From the NCBI GenBank assembly GCA_945890905.1, contig CAMDDI010000038.1, positions 1-17,664 of the forward strand: a stretch of 17,664 nt of DNA. The letters run 5' to 3'. The DNA comes from Bacteriovorax stolpii. Its GTDB lineage: Bacteria > Bdellovibrionota > Bacteriovoracia > Bacteriovoracales > Bacteriovoracaceae. The notes under the pieces were generated by a model. It did not search any database and was not told where the DNA came from. It saw nothing but the letters and a program-made list of their open reading frames with translations. Position 1 is the first letter of the stretch. Every line of letters starts with the position of its first letter. The translations under genes and the position numbers were made by a program. This document shows, piece after piece, positions 1 to 6,598 of this stretch.

Positions 1-712
1 CTTTCTGGATAGAAGCCTTTAAAGGGTTTTCTCTCCAAGCGTGAGCATCAATGAATCCAACTTTCTGTGTAACGCTTGCACATCCTGCACTGAGAAGCCC
101 TGATTGAACTCTGCGCTTTATCGCAGGATCTTCCACTATATAAAGAATCTGACTGACAGACACAAACTTCTCATACTCTCTAAAGATTGATTTATACCTT
201 TGAATAGATTTCCCAGTTCTTTCATACTCAAGTGCGACGATCCAAACTTTCCCGCCATGTTTCATTTCGAAAATTGCATCTGGATACTTTGCTCCGAATT
301 GCTGTTTCTCGATCAGGTACTCTTTTGATGAATTGGCTTTGAGCTCTTTTTCGGTAATCCATCTTTGGCAAACGCCGTGTTTCTTTAAAGTCAGAAGGCT
401 TGTACCAATCAGTTCGTCATGCTCGATATGGTGTGGTGGAACAGGAGTGACTGCAAGTTGTCCTGTCGATCTTAATAGCTCAAAACTCCATTTTGACAGA
501 ACCCACGCATCCTTGATCTGTTTACAGGAATGCCTAATTAGAATTCCTCGTTTTTCTAAGTTGTAGAGTTGCTCACGCTTCCACTCAGAAGAACCTGCAC
601 CCAGGTAAAGTGTCCAAGCTTTCCGAGTAAGGACACCTACTTTGCCCAAATAGTGAATTAGCTCCACCACATTTTGAGGCATAGGCTGACCACATTTATA
701 TTTGAAATTCAT
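1..712 (-). CDS. Replication-relaxation-like protein, 3' end outside window
   Basis: An open frame of 237 codons without a stop starts at an ATG overlapping the upstream lipoprotein stop (ATGA), so it is the last operon gene seen here. There is no clear Shine-Dalgarno, which fits translational coupling. Residues 13-60 look like a winged-helix module (helical, ending LEKRGILIR). An HHIEHDELIG segment follows near 94-103, then a nuclease-like core: PDAIFE at 144-149, ALEYERTGKS at 160-169 and K174 in a YKSIFREYEKF helix. This layout resembles the plasmid replication-relaxation family (Pfam Repl_relax), and the PD...ExE...K pattern suggests a PD-(D/E)XK-like fold. Position beside VirD4 suggests a role in DNA processing for transfer or replication. 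Family assignment is from memory of motifs and is moderate; nuclease activity is inference. Confidence 0.5.
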   Translation of the reverse strand, partial: MNFKYKCGQPMPQNVVELIHYLGKVGVLTRKAWTLYLGAGSSEWKREQLYNLEKRGILIRHSCKQIKDAWVLSKWSFELLRSTGQLAVTPVPPHHIEHDELIGTSLLTLKKHGVCQRWITEKELKANSSKEYLIEKQQFGAKYPDAIFEMKHGGKVWIVALEYERTGKSIQRYKSIFREYEKFVSVSQILYIVEDPAIKRRVQSGLLSAGCASVTQKVGFIDAHAWRENPLKASIQK

Positions 713-1155
713 TGAGCGGCCCATCGTGTTGGCTCAGAGATCACATATTCATAGTGGCCTTCGATCCATTTATTACCCACGGCCTTGCTTTCAACCCAGT
801 ATGCTTCCACCTTAGGTTGTTGAAGCTCTGGTACAGCCGGAGAGCGAGACGCTGCTTTGCTTTGGCTCTTGAGGAGAGTAATCTCCTTTTCTTGCTCTTT
901 CTGATCATGAAGACTTGACCCAGTAAATCCTCCGGCGATAGCTCCGACAGTCGCCCCAACAATTACATTCCTGGTTCTATACTGACCATTTTTACCAGGA
1001 CTCATAATCCCACCAAGAGCTGCACCCATGCCTGCACCTAAAGAGCTTCCTAACCCGATACTTTTCTCTTTAGTCGCACAAGCACTCATAAGAACTGCCG
1101 TCATGACAATGGCTGTGAGTTGTCTCCACTTCTGACCGATTGAACTAATCTTCAT
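709..1155 (-). CDS. Glycine-zipper lipoprotein of the T4SS operon
   Basis: A 148-aa protein with a basic N-terminus, a hydrophobic stretch at about 13-25 and a lipobox-like LMSA|C with Cys26, so probably an outer-membrane or periplasmic lipoprotein. Residues 34-79 form a glycine zipper (GLGSSLGAGMGAALGG and GATVGAIAGGFTG) able to pack in or on a membrane. A short polar helix (about 80-97) and a C-terminal segment rich in aromatic residues follow. The start has a strong GGAGGT 4 nt upstream and overlaps the VirD4 stop by ATGA. In transfer operons such lipoproteins include TrbH-like and entry-exclusion-like proteins; I cannot choose between a core-complex accessory and an exclusion function. 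It is separate from the small VirB7-like lipoprotein at the operon head. Confidence 0.75.
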   Translation of the reverse strand: MKISSIGQKWRQLTAIVMTAVLMSACATKEKSIGLGSSLGAGMGAALGGIMSPGKNGQYRTRNVIVGATVGAIAGGFTGSSLHDQKEQEKEITLLKSQSKAASRSPAVPELQQPKVEAYWVESKAVGNKWIEGHYEYVISEPTRWAAQ

Positions 1156-2762
1156 CTGACCTCCAATGTTTTGTTAAATGGGTTACCCTCTTCATTGGAT
1201 TGAATTGCTTTTACGATCTTTGGTTTTAATAAGGGCAAAAAAGATTTCTGTGAATCTTGAATTGGAACTTTTGGTAAATCATCGAGCTTGTTAAATTTTA
1301 TCCGTACAGTTTTTGATCCTTTGGAGTGAGGTATCACCATGATTGCCTCTCCTACTCCTAAGTCTCTTTTAAAGACGTTCGGATGAATTACAAATTCTTC
1401 CACCTCTCTTGCGGAGACATCACCACTTTTGTCTGTTCCAAAGAAACCTTTTTTCTGCCGCTCGGTAAACTTTGTTGAACTTTTGGTTCCAATAACTTTT
1501 GAAAAGTATTCCGCAGACTCTGGTGAATTACCTCGCATGAATATCTTCATGTTCGAGTTCGTTAGGATTGAATTGGCCACTGGCTCACCAAGAGTCTGAA
1601 TATCTCCTAGTGCTTGATGGGCAAAAACCACACCCACATTAGCAGACCGCGATTTATTAAGGATGGATACAAAACCCGGATATAGATACTCTGAGAAGTC
1701 ATCCAGATAAACGCTAAACAATTCTTTGGATGCACCCACTTGTCTATGACGGTTTGCAACAGCCGCTTGTAAAGACTGAAGAACTAGCTTACCAGTCGCT
1801 TTCCCTAAAAATGGTGAAAGTAGTACTGGTAGCTGGAAGTATAGAATTTCATTCTTAGACAAAGCTCTATCAATGTTGATTCCATCCTTATCTGGATTAA
1901 AGAGCTGAGAGTTTGCGCCGAAAGCAAAATGTCCTATCGCTGTCAAAAGTCCACTTGTCCTGGTCTCCCTATCTTTCTGCGGAAGATTAATGAACCAATT
2001 CATCCATTGTTTTAAACCATCATCCTTCTTCTCAAAAGTTAGATCCAACATCATCTCTGGGTCTACAATGAGTTGCTGAATTCTTTGAAAAGATACTGGT
2101 GTGTTACTGATCTCGAAGATTCTCATTATCTGGTTCATCACTTCATACTGAAGACTTCGATAATATGGATTCTCAAAATCAAAAGAATTGAAGACTCTCT
2201 CCGTAATCTCTTCCGCTGTCCCGCCAATAAGAGGATTCCATTGTTCCGACCATCCCCGGTGCCCTAAGCTGAATAATTTAAATTGGTGTTGTCTCTTTTC
2301 GGCAACGACATATGACCAAAGCTTTTCAAGGAGAGAATTGTCAGCCTTCCCATCAATAATGATCAACCCTCTCTTCTTTTGAATATCATTCACTGCCCAA
2401 GGAATGATGACACTTTCGGTTTTCCCTGCATTTGTCGTACCCACAATTTGCGTATGCATGATTCTTTGATTTGGTTTAAGCCAGACATCTTTTTTGTCAT
2501 CTGTGGTCCCACAAAAGACTGAATCGTCGTTGAATCCTAAGATTTGCTTATCCCTTTCATGATCCTCTTTTATCGATTTAAATTTTTCTCTAATAAGATT
2601 GAATACGAGGATAGCTACAGTGATGAGGATCAAACCAAGTGCCAGCATATGCCGAGGGTTTTGAGTCCATAGCAAAAATTTTTCAAAGATTTTATAAAGG
2701 ACGACTAATAGCAAAGCACCAAGAACCAGTTTCTCAAAATGAAAACTTCCTTCATTGTCCAT
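1152..2762 (-). CDS. virD4: VirD4/TraG/TraD-type coupling ATPase
   Basis: A 536-aa type IV coupling protein, expected to bring the DNA-relaxase or effector substrate to the secretion channel at the inner membrane. Two N-terminal membrane segments (about 11-31 and 39-57) precede the P-loop GTTNAGKT at 108-115. RGLIIIDGKAD (131-141) is the conserved strand after the P-loop region. A Walker B-like VYLDDF occurs near residue 350, and the SRSANVGVVFAHQ segment typical of TraG/TraD follows. The ATG overlaps the VirB10 stop by 11 nt, with only a weak GGA upstream, consistent with coupling. It is shorter than many TraG proteins (about 600-700 aa) and ends in a short tail with no obvious extra substrate-recognition domain. 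Confidence 0.92.
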   Translation of the reverse strand: MDNEGSFHFEKLVLGALLLVVLYKIFEKFLLWTQNPRHMLALGLILITVAILVFNLIREKFKSIKEDHERDKQILGFNDDSVFCGTTDDKKDVWLKPNQRIMHTQIVGTTNAGKTESVIIPWAVNDIQKKRGLIIIDGKADNSLLEKLWSYVVAEKRQHQFKLFSLGHRGWSEQWNPLIGGTAEEITERVFNSFDFENPYYRSLQYEVMNQIMRIFEISNTPVSFQRIQQLIVDPEMMLDLTFEKKDDGLKQWMNWFINLPQKDRETRTSGLLTAIGHFAFGANSQLFNPDKDGINIDRALSKNEILYFQLPVLLSPFLGKATGKLVLQSLQAAVANRHRQVGASKELFSVYLDDFSEYLYPGFVSILNKSRSANVGVVFAHQALGDIQTLGEPVANSILTNSNMKIFMRGNSPESAEYFSKVIGTKSSTKFTERQKKGFFGTDKSGDVSAREVEEFVIHPNVFKRDLGVGEAIMVIPHSKGSKTVRIKFNKLDDLPKVPIQDSQKSFLPLLKPKIVKAIQSNEEGNPFNKTLEVR

Positions 2763-3711
2763 TAGTTGATCCGGGTTCTTTAAAAGAGAAAGGTTGGTTC
2801 AGCACTGAAACAATTTGAGTGCCAGCATCCAGTTCGACCCATTTTCTTTCTTTCTGCCAGGTCTCGCCCATCTGATTAGCTCTTTCGCTCGCAGTTTCAG
2901 CTATTGCATTTTTTAGTCCATTCTTGTTTCCACCCGGGTTTGCTCCGAAGGGTCCCATATTCAAAGACCCGGCGGCATATGCCCCTACAAATTTCGTAAC
3001 TGTCTGACCAACAATATTTCTTGCTGCCGAAGAATGAACACGAGCATTAAGCCCAAGTTGCCCATCACCACCCATTCCTTGTGCAGAAAATGGTCTTTCT
3101 CTTCCATCAGGTAAAATTATTGATCTCCAAGAAACGGTAGTCCTCTCACTAGAGGAATCAAACGAAACCTCGCCAAGGACTTTAGAACCTGCAGGGATAG
3201 CCAATCCAGAATCTGACTCAACATCGGAGGTGACTTTACCCTGAACAGGCATTGCCTGCGATTCAACGGTTACACTCTGGAGAAGTACTATCTGAATCCT
3301 GGAACCGGGTGATAATTGAGTTCTGCTATCAAATCCATTCCTTGATATAATCATTCCCGAATTTCGGTTAATCTGGCTTCCTCCTCCACCGTTAGAAGCT
3401 GTATTCCTTCCATACAAGTAATCTAATGATGTGTGGACCTGACTTCCATTGGCATCATTTCCTTTTAACTGCTTGAAGGCTTCCTGAGATGGATCTGTTA
3501 ATTCTTGTGGCTGAGCCTTAGTAATAGTTCCCTTTTCGAAGAACGATGTTTCTACCTCTGGATTGCTAGGCCAAAACAAAATTCCTACAACTAGCACTGA
3601 AATTAATGCTACAGCCACCCATTGAACGCGTACCCAATCGATATCTCTCTTTTTAGTGAATGGGCGCTCTTCTTTTAGAAAGGCATTTTGAAGATTATTT
3701 ACAAGCTCCAT
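2752..3711 (-). CDS. virB10: VirB10-family core-complex protein
   Basis: A 319-aa protein with a cytoplasmic N-terminus, one membrane helix (about 29-47), a polar linker rich in Gly, Ser and Asn (about 60-135), and a C-terminal beta-barrel domain of the VirB10/TrbI/DotG type. The domain runs from GSRIQIVLLQSVTVESQ (136-152), through an AIPAGSKVLGEV strand pair (171-182) and VSWRSIILPDG (194-203), to GTQIVSVLNQPFSF (297-310). The last motif is characteristic of the family. VirB10 spans both membranes and transmits ATPase energy to the outer-membrane pore. The linker is short and not proline-rich, unlike classical TrbI. ATG start with AAAGG 9 nt upstream; overlaps the VirB9 stop by 13 nt. Confidence 0.87.
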   Translation of the reverse strand: MELVNNLQNAFLKEERPFTKKRDIDWVRVQWVAVALISVLVVGILFWPSNPEVETSFFEKGTITKAQPQELTDPSQEAFKQLKGNDANGSQVHTSLDYLYGRNTASNGGGGSQINRNSGMIISRNGFDSRTQLSPGSRIQIVLLQSVTVESQAMPVQGKVTSDVESDSGLAIPAGSKVLGEVSFDSSSERTTVSWRSIILPDGRERPFSAQGMGGDGQLGLNARVHSSAARNIVGQTVTKFVGAYAAGSLNMGPFGANPGGNKNGLKNAIAETASERANQMGETWQKERKWVELDAGTQIVSVLNQPFSFKEPGSTNGQ

Positions 3712-4400
3712 GACTTAACCTTTGGAAAAGTTAAAAAAGTTGTCCTTTGTCGTCTCAGTTCAAGTCTCAAATTGTCAAAAGACGAGATATCCCCTTTTCT
3801 AATTTGCATCAGTCCAGAGATCTTCTTTCCCGGTAGTAATTCGAGGCTACTAAAAACTAAATTATGAATCGGCCTTGTTTCCGCTGATTGAGTCAGCCAT
3901 ATCCATTCAGGATTAAAGACGAGCTTTCTATTCGAAGTAATATCAAACTCAATCAAAAGAATTTCATCTTTGAATGTCCCAATTCTCTTTATCTCAAGCT
4001 TGATAGAATCGTTGGTCAAAGAATTAGAAAATCGTTTCCAAGAAACAGGATCAGGCTTCTTCATTTTTGGCTGCTTTAGGTAAACAACATAATCAGCATT
4101 GGCCTGAGGTCCTGTAATCAACTCAATGTTGAATCTTCTGTAATCCGTATAAACATAAAGATTACTTCTGGCTCCACCAACCAATGGCTTAATTGTTATG
4201 GCCTGGTCTAGGTATTCGACCTTGAATGACTCTTGGTCACCAACAACTACACTGTTAGGGCGATCCGGGACTTGAATGATAGTTGCTATTCCAATGCTGG
4301 TTCGTACTGATACAATTTCGTCTTTGTTGACATCAACATGGCGGACTTTTGAAGCCCAGGCATTGCTCACAAAAAGAAGAACAGTTATTAGTTTAATCAA
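3699..4400 (-). CDS. virB9: VirB9-like outer-membrane channel protein (TTG start)
   Basis: A 233-aa protein starting at TTG immediately after the VirB8 TGA, with a strong AAGGAGG 5-6 nt upstream that fixes the start. Residues 1-17 are a signal peptide (cleavage after WAS or AWA). The N-terminal domain has VirB9/TrbG-type features: a strand run at 28-50, VVVGDQESFKVE (51-62), then KPLVGGARSNLYVYTDYRRFNIEL (71-94), matching the family's KP...TNL.V.TD.R.Y.FEL signature. The C-terminal half (about 112-233) lacks the usual VYDDG..TYF motif that contacts VirB7 and instead looks like a different beta-sandwich (LLIEFDITSNRKLVFNP). The assignment as VirB9 also rests on position between VirB8 and VirB10. 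Confidence 0.75.
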   Translation of the reverse strand: MIKLITVLLFVSNAWASKVRHVDVNKDEIVSVRTSIGIATIIQVPDRPNSVVVGDQESFKVEYLDQAITIKPLVGGARSNLYVYTDYRRFNIELITGPQANADYVVYLKQPKMKKPDPVSWKRFSNSLTNDSIKLEIKRIGTFKDEILLIEFDITSNRKLVFNPEWIWLTQSAETRPIHNLVFSSLELLPGKKISGLMQIRKGDISSFDNLRLELRRQRTTFLTFPKVKSWSL

Positions 4401-4982
4401 TCAATCCTCCTTTTCTTTAGTTACATAAATCCCCCAAGGATTTTTCTGTGTATGTGGTCCAGAGTCAAAACTGAGTTCCAGTCTTAGCTCCCCAGCCGCT
4501 GGCAAATTCTGGATTGATGTAACTCTTGTTCCAGTTATGAGTGCAGACCTCGATTTCAAATCTACCTTCACCTCATCAATGAAAACTTTCTGGGAAGCAA
4601 GTTTCTCTTTTGAGAATCTGGCAACCTTGGAAACAGCATCTTCGAAAATTTTTTCTGTATTTGGTAAAATAAAGGCTTTTGATGACTTCAGCCTCTCAAT
4701 AACATTCTCGGGTTCCCATCTATACCTGCTTTCAATGTACTCGCGTAAAGCGCTCTCTACGAATGACTCAAGTTTAGGTTCGCCCTTTTCAATGAAATTT
4801 CCATCCATAGAGATGGTGATTACTTCAGGTCCTTTATTGATCAACAAAGTTAAGCCGACCAAAGTTATGATTGATAGAGACAGAGAGTAGAATGAAAACA
4901 TTTTTAGAAATTGATTCGAATGCATGAGATTACTCATCATGTTTGGAAATTTGGCACTACGAAGCTGTGAATGGGTTTCCAT
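4401..4982 (-). CDS. virB8: VirB8/TraE-like inner-membrane protein
   Basis: A 193-aa product if translation starts at the ATG at 4982, preceded by AAAGGAGGAAG with 8 nt spacing. A longer frame to 5051 would overlap VirB6 by 38 nt and has no comparable ribosome site. A short cytoplasmic segment leads to one membrane helix (about 29-48, FYSLSLSIITLVGLTLLIN), then a periplasmic domain of about 140 residues. The fold pattern (helical AL.EYIESRYRW.PENV, strand VFIDEVKVDLKSRSALITGTR) resembles the TraE/VirB8 NTF2-like domain. VirB8 is the assembly hub between the VirB6 and VirB10 parts of the channel. Sequence signals are weaker than for VirB4 or VirB10, so part of the call is positional. Confidence 0.75.
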   Translation of the reverse strand: METHSQLRSAKFPNMMSNLMHSNQFLKMFSFYSLSLSIITLVGLTLLINKGPEVITISMDGNFIEKGEPKLESFVESALREYIESRYRWEPENVIERLKSSKAFILPNTEKIFEDAVSKVARFSKEKLASQKVFIDEVKVDLKSRSALITGTRVTSIQNLPAAGELRLELSFDSGPHTQKNPWGIYVTKEKED

Positions 4983-5013
4983 TTTAACTTCCTCCTTTGA
5001 ATTTGTTTGGTGA

Positions 5014-5886
5014 CTATTCCTGAGAACGAGAACTCTTGAAACTTGAGCCAATAAATGAACCTGCAGTTCCTATGGCAGCTCTGGACGTTTTCTCTGCTGC
5101 TGCCGCCTTACCTATCCAAGATGGACCAGCAAGGATAGCTCCACCTGCCATGGCTCCGATTGGGCCAGCCATTCCAGTCAGACCTTTGGTGTAAAGCGAT
5201 TTTACGAGCAACGGAGTCATAAGCATTGCTGAAGCAATAACAAAGTTCATAACTACTAATGTGATGTAACTCCCCTCCGCTTGATATGCATCTCCGAAGG
5301 CCAATGCCGTTAGCATAGCACCCAAAATTGCCCACACGATCTTCCAGCAAGCCACTTCGATCATTCCGGAGAAAAGATTCTTCGTTATCTGAGAAGTTCC
5401 TTCAAACATGTTAAACAAAATCAGCAGAGGTGAAGTCACCATAAAGAAAAGCCAAAAGAAGTGATACATAGCAATCGTCAGGTATCTGGCCACATACAAG
5501 ATGATATAACTGAAAATCGAAAGTGAAGCGATAATGAGATCGTTAAACTGCAGAAGTAAACTCGATGCTGACATTGTATAGCTTTCAGATTTCTGCTCTG
5601 CCATTTTGAGAACATTATCTATTCCATTGATCTCATCAATCCTAAGCGCAATGGAGTCGGCGATCTCTATGATTGCTCTGCTTATATCTGGAAAAGCAAC
5701 GAGTAAAAGTGTCGAGACAACCGCCCTCTTGAGAATATCCAGAAAGTCAGGACTCCCAGATGGAGATCGAAACCATCTCAGAGCAACGGCGATCAGAAAA
5801 AAAACGGGTAGCAGTAGATAATACATTTTCACAAATTCTCTATGAAGTTCATCCATGAGAGGTCCAAGAAGTTCGAATTGAGGCAT
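5014..5886 (-). CDS. virB6: VirB6/TrbL polytopic channel protein
   Basis: A 290-aa protein with several hydrophobic helices (about 20-37, 52-66, 110-138, 142-162, 178-197, 208-226) and a glycine- and alanine-rich C-terminal tail (about 236-280) carrying short GxxxG-like runs. A Trp-containing segment CWKIVWAILGAM (about 180-191) matches the conserved tryptophan region of VirB6/TrbL. The large loop between the second and third hydrophobic blocks (about 67-110) would be the periplasmic loop that handles substrate. Start: ATG with AAAGGAG 6 nt upstream. It lies 10 nt after VirB5 and 31 nt before VirB8, the position VirB6 has in Ti-type systems. Confidence 0.85.
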   Translation of the reverse strand: MPQFELLGPLMDELHREFVKMYYLLLPVFFLIAVALRWFRSPSGSPDFLDILKRAVVSTLLLVAFPDISRAIIEIADSIALRIDEINGIDNVLKMAEQKSESYTMSASSLLLQFNDLIIASLSIFSYIILYVARYLTIAMYHFFWLFFMVTSPLLILFNMFEGTSQITKNLFSGMIEVACWKIVWAILGAMLTALAFGDAYQAEGSYITLVVMNFVIASAMLMTPLLVKSLYTKGLTGMAGPIGAMAGGAILAGPSWIGKAAAAEKTSRAAIGTAGSFIGSSFKSSRSQE

Positions 5887-5896
5887 AGAATCTCCT

Positions 5897-6598
5897 TTAA
5901 TCTCCCAGTGCTTTTAGTTTCATGCTTGGAGGTAGAGATCCAATCCCATTAGAGATTTCTTTGTATTGCGTTTGAAACTGGGAAGCCTGTAGCTTTTCTT
6001 TTCTGTTTGATAGGGCCATGTTTTGCCCCATCATCTTTAACATCATTGAATTGGTTCTTAGGACTTGCGTACTTACTCCAATCAGGATGGCAATTGATTC
6101 AGCTGTGAGCTTTGCAGCCCCTTGCGGACTAACATCCTGTGCGTGGGAGATGATTCTTCTGGCCTCTAGATCAACATCATCCGCATACCGAAACAAATTT
6201 CCATTCATAGCAATACTCTCTGAAGCAGATCGGTCCTGAGCTTCCTGAAGCCTGGATTCGCTTGTCCTAGGAATCATTCCGTATAAGTCCTCGATGGCCC
6301 TTTGGACACTTTCCGCATTTTCAAGGCCCCCATAAATGCCAGGGTCAAATTTGGGATTAAGAATTCGGATTATTTCTAAGCCATGTCTGATTCCGCTATT
6401 AAGCTCTCTCGTCAAAGAAATAGAGTCTCTGCCGTTTTGATAGATCATTTGCAACTGCTGAAGCTGCTGGATTGCCTGTATCAGAATTTTCGTTAGAATA
6501 ACGACATCCCCTCCAAAAAGATCTGCTCTGGCATGTTTTGGCATTGAGACAGAAATCAGTAGGATAAGAGCAAAGCTGATTTTCCTAAATGCTTTCAT
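5897..6598 (-). CDS. virB5: VirB5/TrbJ-like periplasmic pilus protein
   Basis: A 233-aa protein starting at ATG 6598, where AAAGGGAG lies 6 nt upstream and a good signal peptide begins (positive KAFRK, hydrophobic core 8-17, cleavage near HARA|D at 25/26). The longer frame to 6676 would bury this signal sequence behind 26 residues and is rejected. The mature part opens with DLFGGDVVILTKILIQ and a Gln-rich coiled-coil helix (QAIQQLQQLQMIYQN), the classic TrbJ/VirB5 opening, and stays almost wholly helical. VirB5 proteins sit at the pilus tip and help contact the recipient cell. Overlaps the end of VirB4 by 14 nt. Confidence 0.85.
   Translation of the reverse strand: MKAFRKISFALILLISVSMPKHARADLFGGDVVILTKILIQAIQQLQQLQMIYQNGRDSISLTRELNSGIRHGLEIIRILNPKFDPGIYGGLENAESVQRAIEDLYGMIPRTSESRLQEAQDRSASESIAMNGNLFRYADDVDLEARRIISHAQDVSPQGAAKLTAESIAILIGVSTQVLRTNSMMLKMMGQNMALSNRKEKLQASQFQTQYKEISNGIGSLPPSMKLKALGD

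Noticed and set aside
333..566. Plus-strand ORF of 77 codons
   Set aside because: Lies opposite the partial replication-relaxation-like gene, has no ribosome site and no domain-like composition.
4537..4890. Plus-strand ORF of 117 codons
   Set aside because: Antisense to the VirB8 gene, which has a strong Shine-Dalgarno and operon position; no features of its own.
4983..5051. Longer N-terminus for VirB8 (start at 5051)
   Set aside because: No ribosome site there, and the ATG at 4982 follows a near-perfect AAAGGAGGAAG.
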